DNA of 22,507 bases from Allomyces macrogynus ATCC 38327 (lineage: Eukaryota; Blastocladiomycota; Blastocladiomycetes; Blastocladiales; Blastocladiaceae), in NCBI GenBank assembly GCA_000151295.1, contig GG745329.1:162275-184781 (forward strand), read 5' to 3'. Of the stretch, positions 7,290 through 17,056 are shown in pieces (the first letter of the stretch is position 1; each line of letters starts with the position of its first letter). The notes under the pieces were generated by a model. That model did no database searches. It was not told the origin of the DNA and saw only the letters and a program-made list of their open reading frames with translations. Position numbers and translations under genes: made by a program.

Positions 7290-10200
7290 ATGGCCGCCGC
7301 GACCACCGCGTCGTCGTCCAGCGCGACCGACGTCGCACCAACACCTGCCTCGCCGCGCTCTTGGTCGCTGCCCGCGCCCGCACCGGTCCCCGCTCCCGCC
7401 AGCGCTCCTCAGCAAGCACCAGCATCGGCGCTCGCTCCCGACCATCCCTTCACTCCTTCGCTCCTCGACGTCCCCGCTTCGTCCGCATCGCACGGCAACG
7501 CTCAGTCCCCGCCGCCGCCGCGCCCGCCCTCGCTCCCGTCCACGCCCCCACCGCTGCTGCAAGTGCCGCAAACGCCGCAAGGACCCATTCGTACCAACGC
7601 GACCACGCCGCCGCATCGCGCCCCGTCTCCTCGAGCGCAAGCCGGTGCTGCTCGCGCCTTCCGCGTGCCAAGGCCGCGCGCATTGACGCTCGCAACGGCC
7701 ACCGCTCAGCCGCCATTTGCCCTCTCGGCGTCGCTCTTGCCCAGCCCGCTCCCCGCCTCGCCGCGCACCACGACTCCACCCGCTACCTCGACTGCCAGCT
7801 TGCACGAAATGCTCGGTCTCGGCAGCCTCGGCGGCCTCACATCGCTAGCGCCGCCGCCGCTCTCGTCGCGGCTGCGCACCGTGTCGCTGACTGTCCGCAC
7901 CGACTTGTCGCCCCTGGGGCCGCCGCCATCGCTGCCGCCGCTCTCGTCAACGTCCTCGACGGGCCTACTCGCTGCCCCCAATGGCAATGCTGCCACGACG
8001 CCGCGGTCGCCGTTCGGCCCCGTGTCGTCCGGGACGCATCCTGCGCATGTGCCGTTCAGTCCCCTGTACTCGCCTACTTATGTGTCCGCGCACCCACACA
8101 CGTCGTCGCTCCAGCACGCGCCATTGCACCACGCCAGCAACGCACCGCTCGCCGGCTACGATCCGTCCATGTCCATGTCGGCGCCGTCGCTGACGCACCT
8201 GCTCGACACTGGCGGCCTCATGTCGCCGCGCGCCGTCGGTGGGCCCACGGGTTACCACGCGCTCGACGATTCCGCAGCCCGGGCGCGCGTCATGTCGCTC
8301 TCGCGCGCGCAAATGCATACATCAATGTCCGCATTGCCGCTCACGCCGACGCACGCGAACGGCAGCAGCACGAACCTGTCGCTGTCGCTCGATGATCTCG
8401 ACCCGGCCACGCTCTCGGTCCTGCACATGACAGCCGCGTCCGTCTCGACGCCTGGCGCGTCGCAGTCGACGCTCGCCGACTACTTTGCCGCGGCTGCGGC
8501 CGTTGACGACTCGGCGCGCGCCCCGCGCGTGCGGCGTGCCACGGAACCGGAAGCGACAGTCGCAACGGGCCCTACAACTGTGAGCCCCGCTGCCGACCGT
8601 GCCGCGACCACGTCCCCGGCACCCGACGACGACGTACTGCGCACGTTTAACTTCCTGGGGCTCGACGACGCCGAGTCCGACTCGGACGGCGACCCGCGCG
8701 GCGGATCGGCCTCGCCCGACAGCCAGCAGGGCCATCTCTCGCGCGCCACGTCGAGTCGGCGTCCGCCACACTTACAGCTGACGCCGCCACCGCCGCGGCA
8801 GCGGCTGCCGTCGGGACCGCAGTCAGCGACTCTGCCCCGCAGTTCGCTCAGTTTTGGGCCGCTTTCGGCAGGCGCTGCGCCTGGGAGTCGTGCACCGGGA
8901 CCGACTGATCGCGTGCGGTCGATTTCGCTCTTGTCGAACTGGTACTCGGATTGGGACCCGATGCCAGTGGCACCGCCGCGGTCGCCTGGGACGCCGTTGG
9001 GCGCGGATGTGTTGACGGGTCGCGCGTCGCCGCGGTCCGCTGGGTTTCCGCCGTCGTCGAGAACGTATGCGGATGTACGTTGCTCTCCTCTTGATTAGAA
9101 ACGGGTGGAGAGGATGGCCAAATGACTGACAACCTGTTTTCAACCGATGCGTGTAGCACTTGGCCACGACGCCGTCGCCGTCGCTGCCGTTTTCGCCACC
9201 CGCGTTCACGGGCACCTCGCCAGGTCATCAGTTTGATTCGTACATGACGCGCCCGAGCGCTTCCACGGCTTCCACGGCAACGCGGCCCATGCCGACGCCC
9301 GTGTCCGTCACGAGCACGAGCACGGCGCTGAGCACGACCCCGCCTGGTCTGTCGCCGACTGCCGCGTACGCGACCCCCGCGCCGAGCCACCACCACTACC
9401 ACCCACAGGTCCCGACGCGGTCGCTGTGGATCGGCAACCTCGACGCGGCGCACGTCACGTCGGCCGAGCTCATGGCCCTGTTTGCGCCGTTTGGCGACAT
9501 CGAGTCGTTGCGCGTGCTCGCCGACAAGGAGTGCGCGTTCATCAACTATTACCGCATCGACGACGCGCGGCGCGCGCGCGAGGCCATGGCCGGTGCGATT
9601 GTCGGCGGGCAGCCCATCAAAATTGGGTACGGCAAGGTGGCCAAAGCCGAGCAGTATGGCGCGGCTGCGGCCAACGGTCCGATGTCGCCCAACGTGCCGA
9701 AACCGGCGAGTATGGCGGCGCTCGCGCCGATGCCGGCGAACATGGCCGATAATACGACGCCGTCGCGCGCGCTGTGGGTGGGCAACTTGCCGGCGCATTT
9801 CACCGTGCAGCAACTGTCGGCGCTGTTTGCCGGGTTTGGGCCGATCGAGTCGTGCCGCATTCTTACGCACAAGAATTGCGGGTTTGTCAATTTCGTGCAC
9901 GAGGCCGATGCCGTGCGCGCGCGCCGCGTCATGCATGGCCGCGACGTGGGTGGACTGCTGGTCCGGATCGGGTTTGCGCGCGTGCCAACGTCCCCGCCCA
10001 AGCAGCCGTCGGGTGTCGATGTGAACACGACACTGCTCACGAACATCAATGGCACGCTCGTGCCGGGCGTCATGCCGTACTTCCCGACTGCCGCGCCGAG
10101 CAGTGACGCCGAGATGCACCAGCAGCAGCACCAGCACCACGCGCACCAGTTCCAGTACGACCACCGCAGTGGGATGCGGCACGACTCTTCCGTCGCGTTC

Positions 10201-11709
10201 ATGAACGGACAGTACCATCTCCACGATCAGCCGCAGCACCACCAGCAGCAGCATCTCATGGGCGCACCCGCCAACGAGGCCGAGCCGCTCTCGCCGCTGC
10301 TCGTGCCCATTGACGCGCCCGCGGTCCCCACCGAGCTCAACGGTGACCACGAGTACTTGGCCACGATCCCTGACCTTTCCGAGGATGTGCGCGGTGGTGC
10401 CGGTCCCGACACCGACGCGCGGCGTCTCGACCTCGCTCGCGTGCGCGACCTGCGCCGTCGTCTCGACGCTGCTGCAGTACTCGACGGGTCCGCAACCGAG
10501 ACCGTCGCCGACGTCTACGCGGCGTGTGCCGCCGATCTCATTCCGCTCGCGCTCGACTACACGGGCAACACGTTTGTGCAGAAGCTGATTGAGCGCGCGC
10601 CCGACACGCTGCGGTCAGAACTCGTGCACCGGCTCGCGTCGGACCTTGCCGCGATCGGGGTCCACAAGCATGGTACGTGGGTCGTGCAAAAGCTAATCGA
10701 GGCCGTGCACGCGCACCACGTCGCGTGCCCGACCGACCGCGCTGCCCAAGCCGCCGTCACGACTCTCGCGTCAGCCCTGCGCCCGTACGCGGCCGCGCTG
10801 CTCCTTGACCCGTTTGGCAACTACGTTGTGCAGTCGTGCCTCAAGCTCGGCGTCAACGATGACGGCGTCACGGGCGCGGCGGCCTTCGTGTTTGATGCGA
10901 TGACCACGTGTGCGGCCACGATTGCCCGCGGCCGGTTTGGAGCGCGCGCGATGCGCGCATGCCTCGAGTCCCCTGCGGCGCCCGCGCGGGCGCGGAAACG
11001 GGTCGCACAGGCGTTGCTCCCGCACGCGGCCGACTTGGCCATGGACCCGAATGGGTCGTTGCTCGTGCAGTGGCTCGTCGAGGCGTCGGGCCTGCCTGGG
11101 CGGCACACAGCGGTCGCCCTGGTGCTTGCGCCGCACGTCGCGCAACTCGCCGTGCACAAGGTGGCGTCGACGCTGCTCTATAAGCTGGTCGCGCAGGACG
11201 TCGACCCGGCCGCGCGCGATGCCGTGTTGCAGGCCGTGCTCGGTGACGCGCCGCTGGACGGCGGCGAGAATGGCGACGCCGCGTCGGTTCTCGACGTGAT
11301 TGTTGCTGACGCGACGGTCGGCGCACACCTCGTGCAGCGGCTTCTCGCGTGCTGTGTGGCGCACCCTGATGACCGCGCCAAGTACATGGACCGCGTGGCT
11401 GCGGCGATGGTGCGCCGGCATTATGCGATGGCGGCCATGTACGGCGTGCCCGCGATGGCCTATCACCACCATGCGTACGCGGCGCCCTACTACGCGCCGC
11501 CGCACGAGAGCATGTACGGCGCGCCGCCCACGGCGCCGGGGTACGTCCCACCGCCGCCGTTCCCGCCCCAGCAGCAGATACCGTCGCAGACGCAGCCGAT
11601 GGCGTACTCGGGGTACGCCGCCGATCCGTACGCGGGCGGGTACCACCACGCGTTCCCGCCGCTGCCAGGCACGCCGACGCGCACGGCGCATGCCGGGTTC
11701 GCCGAGTAG
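7290..11709 (+). CDS. RRM-Pumilio (PUF) RNA-binding protein, JSN1/PUF1-PUF2-like, two exons
   Basis: This is a sequence-specific mRNA-binding regulator of the fungal Puf1/Puf2 (Jsn1) class, expected to control stability or localisation of target mRNAs in the cytosol. Exons 7290..9074 and 9157..11709 (82-nt intron, GTACGT..TGTAG, phase 0) give 1445 residues. Residues 1 to about 680 are disordered and rich in Pro, Ser, Ala and Thr. RRM1 is at about 683-752 (LWIGNL as RNP2, CAFINYY as RNP1). RRM2 is at about 799-868 (LWVGNLPAHFT, CGFVNF). A His/Gln-rich linker follows, then a PUF domain from about 1050 to 1300. Six repeats have a visible core: GNTFVQ, GTWVVQ, GNYVVQ, GARAMR, GSLLVQ and STLLYK. 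Only the first and third carry the Asn..Gln pair of the canonical U code. The C-terminus is Tyr/Pro/Gln-rich. The ATG at 7290 (CAACCATGG) has better context than an in-frame ATG at 7170. Confidence 0.93.
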
Positions 11710-13758
11710 GATGGAGATAGAGCCGAGTGCCCAAGGGTCCGGCCTGGCGCCGGGTCCTTTTTGTTTTTATCCGACTTTGGTCCTTTTGCTTCTTTTTTTA
11801 GTTCCCTTCCGTCTCTTTGGCTACTCCGTCGTTTGTTCTTCTTTTCCTTTTTCATTCCATGCGGGGGCCGGTTAGCTAGCCGAGCTCTCCCCACCACACG
11901 CTTCTGTGTAAGGGCGGAGTTCATTCTGACGTAGCCGATCCCAACCTAACGTCAAGCAAGCTTCTCACTCTTTGAAGTTCTATTATTATTTCGTTCTCGT
12001 TCCCACATCCCCCGCTTGATTTCCTGACGTTGATTGATTTTTTTTCCTCGTGTTCGTTTTCTTTTCGCGTCGCTACCCCACTTTCTCCGCTGCGCTGTTG
12101 TTCCGGTTTGTTGTCATGGCACTTCGAAATACACACGCCTCGCCTTGATTTTATTATTTGACTGCTGGTTGTCCATTGCCCTCGCCAGCACCTCGGGGTG
12201 CTGCGATGTGCCTATTCCTTTTATTGAATGGGCTCAAATGATCGGCACTATCTCAGGAACATGAACATGTGACGCAACGTCAGTTCTGAGAAATGAATTG
12301 AAAAAAACAGGCTTGATCGCCTGGGCCCCATCGAGGCGTGCAAACCCCTCGCCCCCGACCCGTCAGGATCCTCACTCCCTGATCGAGAGAGACACCAGAC
12401 AAAGCAGATGTGCCCGTCGAAGACGGGGTGGGAAAACGGGAAAATCGGCCGCTCATTCTGGCCGTAATGGAAACCGGGTGGGAGGCACATCTTGCACCCC
12501 TCGTGTTGGCTCGGGCTCGGACAACGCACATCGTCCCTCGCTGTCAGGACCGTCAGGTGACAGCCCTAACAGCTCGGGCAATGAGCACTGTGCGCGGTTC
12601 TGCCAGATCGTGGCTTCACAGTTGGACGAGCAATTGTCGTTGCCATTCCTTTTGTCCGCGAGGGGCCGCCGCCCCGAGGTTCAGTTTCAGCAACAGCTTT
12701 CGCTCACGTGCGAGCCCGCCCCCAGCGACAAGGGCGACCCTGGGCGACTTGGCCAACCAAGGCAACTGCCTTCAACCACCGCGGTCTTCACAGCAACGCA
12801 GCGTTGTCCACCGCGTCAACGGCGTCCACTGCACTCTCTCTCCCCCGAATCGCAACTCATTTCCACCCCGATGCTCCACAACGTCCAGCAACAGCCACGG
12901 CGCTAACCTTCAGACTCAACCAAATCGCGACTGCATCCTGCTCCCCCGCTTTCTCGAGCCGAAAAAACGCGTCGATCTTGCGTCATTGGGCCTCCCGACG
13001 TTCTCCCACGAAGCTCGCCGCCAATTCGTCACAAAGCGCTCATGGCTGCTGTCACAATCCACCGCCATCGTCACAACTGTCACACCCCCAGCCATCATAT
13101 CCTTCAGCCAGCCGTCGACACACGCACGCACGTCACCCGCGACGGGCAACGCACGCACTTTAGAAATTTTTTTATACACTTGACTTTGCTTTGCTCACCA
13201 TGAACGACGTGGAATCACGACAAATGACAGATTAGGCCTCAATTCCACGCCGTGCAGGCGCTTTGCGTGTGCGGTGGAGACCGCGAGGTGAAATGGAGCA
13301 GTAACCGCAGTGCACGCGTTCGTTCGAGCAATCCAGCGCCAGCAATGTGAGCGACGCTGTTTTGGCATGCTCGTCGTGAGCTGAGGGCGCTCTCGTGCAC
13401 TACCGTGGTCTGCAGTCGACGTCTTCCTCCCTCACAACGTCATCGCCGTCGTCGTCATCCATTGTCGATGTTCAGGTTCGCGTTGTCAGGGGGCGTTGTG
13501 CTGGGAGCGGGTAGGGGCGGGCCAGAGACGACGTGGACACCATTCAAGGAAAGCGATGTGGCGACGTTCTGTCATTTCTGTCACTTTGCCTTGTTGCTGA
13601 AAGTGATGCTGTGAACCCAGGGGCCCTGGCTTTCGGGCACTTTGAATGAAAACCACAATAGCCAAAGAACAAATCCTACAGGGTCAGCAAGAAAAAGTAC
13701 AGAGAGTTTTGCATTGTAGTCTTATAAAACCAAATTAGGCATTTGTGCAAGTATAACA
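11710..13758. other. 2-kb gene-poor interval downstream of the PUF gene
   Basis: The first ~370 bp (to about 12080) are T/pyrimidine-rich, consistent with the PUF-gene 3' UTR and terminator. An ORF at 12410-13183 (+, 257 codons) is Ser/Arg/Pro-rich, has no recognisable domain or splice logic, and overlaps another open frame at 12298-12906; I do not call it a gene. The segment 13150-13758 is more AT-rich and leads into the tRNA-Lys genes. No rRNA, snRNA or transposon signature was seen. Confidence 0.5.
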
Positions 13759-13831
13759 GCCCGACTAGCTCAGTCGGTAGAGCGTGGGACTTTTAATCCT
13801 AAGGCCGCGGGTTCGAGCCCCGCGTTGGGTG
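13759..13831 (+). tRNA. tRNA-Lys (UUU), copy 1
   Basis: The 73-nt cloverleaf has acceptor GCCCGAC/GTTGGGT, D stem GCTC/GAGC, anticodon stem TGGGA/TCCTA with loop CTTTTAA (anticodon TTT), T stem GCGGG/CCCGC with loop TTCGAGC, and discriminator G. There is no intron. A TTTT pol III stop lies at 13842-13845. Confidence 0.95.
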
Positions 13832-13841
13832 GTTATTCAAC

Positions 13842-13845
13842 TTTT
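13842..13845 (+). terminator. Pol III T-run after tRNA-Lys copy 1
   Basis: Four T residues lie 11 nt after the tRNA 3' end. Confidence 0.55.
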
Positions 13846-14039
13846 CTCTATTTGGCCATTTCAGAATTGCAATTGCATGACTTTTGCCCGACAAACCGTT
13901 CAGGTCCCATGCTCGCTCCTTGCACTTTTGCTTTTGACTTCCTTTTGCCCTTCATCCACCTTCATGTGCTGAACCTGACATCATTTGATCAGTGGAAAAT
14001 AGATAGGAATGTGAAAAACGTGCTGGAACTCGCTCAAGC

Positions 14040-14112
14040 GCCCGACTAGCTCAGTCGGTAGAGCGTGGGACTTTTAATCCTAAGGCCGCGGGTTCGAGCC
14101 CCGCGTTGGGTG
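14040..14112 (+). tRNA. tRNA-Lys (UUU), copy 2
   Basis: This is identical over 73 nt to the copy at 13759-13831, same strand, 281 bp downstream. The flanks differ, so the duplication extends little beyond the tRNA itself. A T6 terminator follows at 14117-14122. Confidence 0.95.
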
Positions 14113-14116
14113 TGTC

Positions 14117-14122
14117 TTTTTT
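14117..14122 (+). terminator. Pol III T-run after tRNA-Lys copy 2
   Basis: Six T residues begin 5 nt after the tRNA 3' end. Confidence 0.7.
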
Positions 14123-14402
14123 CATACAGTTCAGTAACAACTTTGTTGGCGGAAGCCCTGCCGAAGCCGTGGCGCAGCTTCTTGTTTTGACGTGAGTGGT
14201 CGCCACGCGCGGTTCATGTCGGGAGGGCCTCCCAGCGCCCTTTTATGCCTACCCGACCGCCGGCAGTGTGCACGAGAGGATTTTGCAACGTTTCTTCATG
14301 TCATTTGGTTTTTTCTTCACGTCTGTGGTCTTCTCTGCGGCCAACTCGTTTAGCACAAGTTGCTCGACACAACCACCCCAACCTGGCGCATCCTGAATCA
14401 AG

Positions 14403-14885
14403 ATGCTAGCCCGTACTTTCCAGCCCGTGCGATCCGTAACGCGTTCGGTTTGGCAGCACCGCCACCATTCATCAAGGGCCAAGCTGCACCCGCTCTTGCG
14501 CAACCCCGTCCCATGGCCCGCCTCGCCCGCGCGTGCGCCACGCCCGCCCGTCAATGTTCCCTGGCTCGCCCTGCTCGCCGGATTCCAGCGCGTACCTGAC
14601 CACGTCGATGCGGCCGTTGACGAACTCCTCACGCTCGTCGAGCATGGACTCGTGGCTGGCACACCCGCGCACGACCCACTCATGACCTTACGCGATGCGT
14701 ACCGCACGAGCGATGACGCAGCACCGGCGGCCGTGACGCTCGACGATTTGCGTGACGGGAACGAGGAACCGTGTGCGCGCGAACCGCCATACCTCGCGCT
14801 GAGCAACAGCGAGGTGCGCGCGGGCATGTACGTCGTGGAGGGCGGCCAGGTCGTCAAGCGCGGCGGCAACACAGCCGAGGATTGA
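14403..14885 (+). CDS. Hypothetical 160-residue protein with mitochondrial-presequence-like N-terminus
   Basis: I do not recognise the family. Residues 1-26 (MLARTFQPVRSVTRSVWQHR then HHSSRA) are rich in Arg, Ser and His with no acidic residue and could form an amphipathic helix, as in a matrix-targeting sequence. A Pro/Arg-rich linker leads to PPVNVPWLALLAGFQRVP and a more acidic region with helical character (VDAAVDELLTLVEHGLVAG, MTLRDAYRTSDD). The C-terminal part, ending in TAED, is moderately charged. The ORF is intron-less, has a reasonable start (AAGATGC), and shows the G/C third-position preference of its neighbours. It sits between tRNA-Lys genes. It could be a fast-evolving mitochondrial accessory protein, or a chance ORF; no function is claimed. 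Confidence 0.5.
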   Translation: MLARTFQPVRSVTRSVWQHRHHSSRAKLHPLLRNPVPWPASPARAPRPPVNVPWLALLAGFQRVPDHVDAAVDELLTLVEHGLVAGTPAHDPLMTLRDAYRTSDDAAPAAVTLDDLRDGNEEPCAREPPYLALSNSEVRAGMYVVEGGQVVKRGGNTAED

Positions 14886-15143
14886 TAATCTGGATTTGAT
14901 TCGTGCGACGAACGTTTCTTAATTGTGGGTGTCTTGTTTTGTCGCCCTCCAAACTCGGCCACTCTACAAAGGAGACGGCTCCAAACGCTGCACTGCCATC
15001 AAATTCGCCATCGTCCTTGTATCGACCACCTCCTTTCCCATTGCACTTTGCGTCTGAGGTTTGCTCGACTCAAAATGAGTTCAAAGTACTGTTCAGGTGA
15101 TTTGCGAACTCAATCAGAAACCAAAAGTTCAGGTCACGTGCAA
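14886..15143. other. Short intergenic region before tRNA-Lys copy 3
   Basis: No gene or repeat was seen. It holds the 3' flank of the small ORF and the 5' flank of the tRNA. Confidence 0.4.
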
Positions 15144-15216
15144 GCCCGATTAGCACAGTCGGTAGTGCGTGGGACTTTTAATCCTAAGGTCGCGGGTTCG
15201 AGCCCCGCATCGGGTA
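15144..15216 (+). tRNA. tRNA-Lys (UUU), divergent copy 3
   Basis: The anticodon arm and T arm match copies 1 and 2, but the acceptor is GCCCGAT/ATCGGGT and the D stem GCAC/GTGC; both changes keep the pairing. The discriminator is A where the other copies have G. There is no T-run close behind; the first is TTTTT at 15275-15279, 59 nt downstream. It folds as a functional tRNA, but the changed discriminator and distant terminator leave some doubt about expression. Confidence 0.9.
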
Positions 15217-15597
15217 CACCGATCATTATCCGAAGCTTCGGGCAGTAGAGGGCAGGGCACTGCTCAACAAATGATTTTTATGTTTACTTCCTCCTGGCGA
15301 TTTGTCTGGATCCAGTTCAGGTGAGTTCAGACCTTCGGCTCTTGTTGACTGTTGAGGGTGATGGTTCGTGAAACTGATTTTGTATGGTCTACCTCCCACT
15401 CACCAACCTGCTGCACCCTGTTCCAAAATATTTAATTTGGCGCCCCCACCGTGTCGTGTGACCACTTCGGCCCTTGCTTATACACGCGCACCATCGGCAC
15501 GGGCGGCAGCTTCTTTGGCCCAGGTCCGGGAATTCGAAATTGAGCGCAAACCACAGTGGCGCGTCGCGCTCAAGCCTCAAGATCCGGTGCCCAGTAC
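15217..15597. other. Intergenic region, nothing identified
   Basis: No convincing ORF, RNA gene or repeat was seen. It lies between tRNA-Lys copy 3 and the 3' end of the minus-strand coding remnants. Confidence 0.4.
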
Positions 15598-16892
15598 TTA
15601 GGCCACGTGCACGACCCACACGGCGCGCGGCTCACTCACCGTCCACTCATGCAGCGTGCCCTTGGTGAACTGGAACGCCGGCTCCCCGTCCTGGTCGGGT
15701 GGCCCCACCACGTCGACTTGCGGCAGGTTGTGCGTCTCGCCGCGGCCGTTGAACGACAGGTAGAAGAGCGCGCGGAAATCGTGCGCGGGTGGGTAGGTCA
15801 GGTCGAGCACGTCGGTGAAGTGCGACGTGTGCAGGTCCGACCAGTGCCGTAAAAGCCAGTTCCGGTAGCCCTCTTCGATTTGGCGGAGTCGCCGGTGGCA
15901 GATCTAGATACGGTCGGCAATTGCGATGGTCTTGCTCGAGAACGGCTCTGTTTGCGTGACAGTTGAGTTAGTGGCCGTGAACGTTGGCGAAATCGGGCGG
16001 AGAAGTCGGCCATAGTACCGATACGCATGTTGAGAAACGTCCAAATGTTGTAGACGCGCCCCTGGTACGTGAGCAGCACGTTGTCGAGCTCCCACCGTGA
16101 CTTGCGCAGCGCTGCTGGGATCAATGACCGCGCGAGCGGCGAGTCCGAGTTGTGCACGACTTGCCGCCGCATCTGCGTGGACCGGTCAATGCGCTGCACG
16201 TCCGTGCGTGCACAGGTACTCGGCGCATTGTCGGCGCCCTCACCCTCGTCGGCGCTGGATCCGAAAATAGGGCGGTCGCGGTCGTGGCGGTCTAATGCCT
16301 ACGTCAATTTCACGACCAAATTGGCGGCAACTTGGGGGAAGAATGCATACCATTCGTACCGGACCGAACGCCCGCGGTCCGTGACGAGGCCTTGCTGTCG
16401 GGCGACACCGAGGACGGCGCCAGAAACTCGCGGCGGTTGCTCAGTGCACTGCGTTGCTTGTTTTCGGCAAGGAATTGGTCGACGAGGGCCTTGACCTAGA
16501 TTGGTCGTGCGTCCGTGCGTCATACGTGGGCAGGTTCCATTTTGCATCAATGAATTGGGATTTCGACGATATTCGATTGTCGCGGGTCGGCACGCACTTG
16601 AGTCGAGTCGAGCCCACTCAAAATAACGCTGCTCGACGCTGACGCCATGGTGAAATTTGCTGATCAATTGCAGCAAGTCGGAGCAGTGCTTGATGGCGAG
16701 CTGAAAGGTATTCGAGCACGTCGGAGTGCGTGATGAAAAGCGCGATGTTCGGTCTGTCCGCAGGTCTGAGGTGCAAGATTCGACCTGCGCACCCGAAGTC
16801 AACCGACTACGACGACCGGCTCGTCGTGGCCTCTCATCGGCGCAGTACAGGTGACGCCAGGCGACAAAGAGCGGCTCAAAACGAGATATCAC
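15598..16892 (-). pseudogene. Broken minus-strand coding remnants, unidentified protein (or an unresolved multi-intron gene)
   Basis: Protein-like segments follow one another on the minus strand but in different frames and across stops. From the 5' side: near 16680, FQLAIKHCSDLLQLISKF; at about 16490-16390, VKALVDQFLAENKQRSAL and REFLAPSSVSPDSKA; at about 16360-16302, RYEWYAFFPQVAANLVVKL. A TAG at 16299-16301 interrupts this last frame, which continues as ALDRHDRDRPIFGSSADEG and SRWELDNVLLTYQGRVYN to about 16016. A frame change follows. TAG at 15904-15906 precedes a final block, RQIEEGYRNWLLRHWSDL to the terminal WVVHVA and a TAA at 15598-15600. Part can be rescued by introns: an intron with branch-like CTAAC and acceptor AAACAG (about 15948-16016) would join NMRI to EPFSSKTIAIADRI. 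I found no complete consistent model. I do not recognise the family. A decaying gene fits best; indels in the assembly or missed introns are alternatives. Confidence 0.45.
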
Positions 16893-17056
16893 TTGCTATG
16901 TATGCGAAAACACGGACCAGGAAAGAGAAATGACAACAACAACTTATCAAAATGAAGCGCGGCCTCTCCAGCCGCCGACTCCCGGCCGGCCACGGTCTCG
17001 CGAGCGCACGCCGGCACAACCGCGATTGCGACCGGCCCACCCGGCGCGCGCTGCGC
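16893..17056. other. Short region downstream of PMT2
   Basis: These 164 bp follow the PMT2 stop codon on the minus strand and presumably hold its 3' UTR. No feature was seen. Confidence 0.4.

Noticed and set aside
8848..10350. 500-codon ORF on the - strand
   Set aside because: It is antisense to the RRM-PUF gene, whose two RRMs are unmistakable. The shadow has no domain.
12410..13183. 257-codon ORF downstream of the PUF gene
   Set aside because: Ser/Arg/Pro composition, an overlapping competing frame, no domain and no splice logic. It could be checked by RNA-seq but is not supported here.
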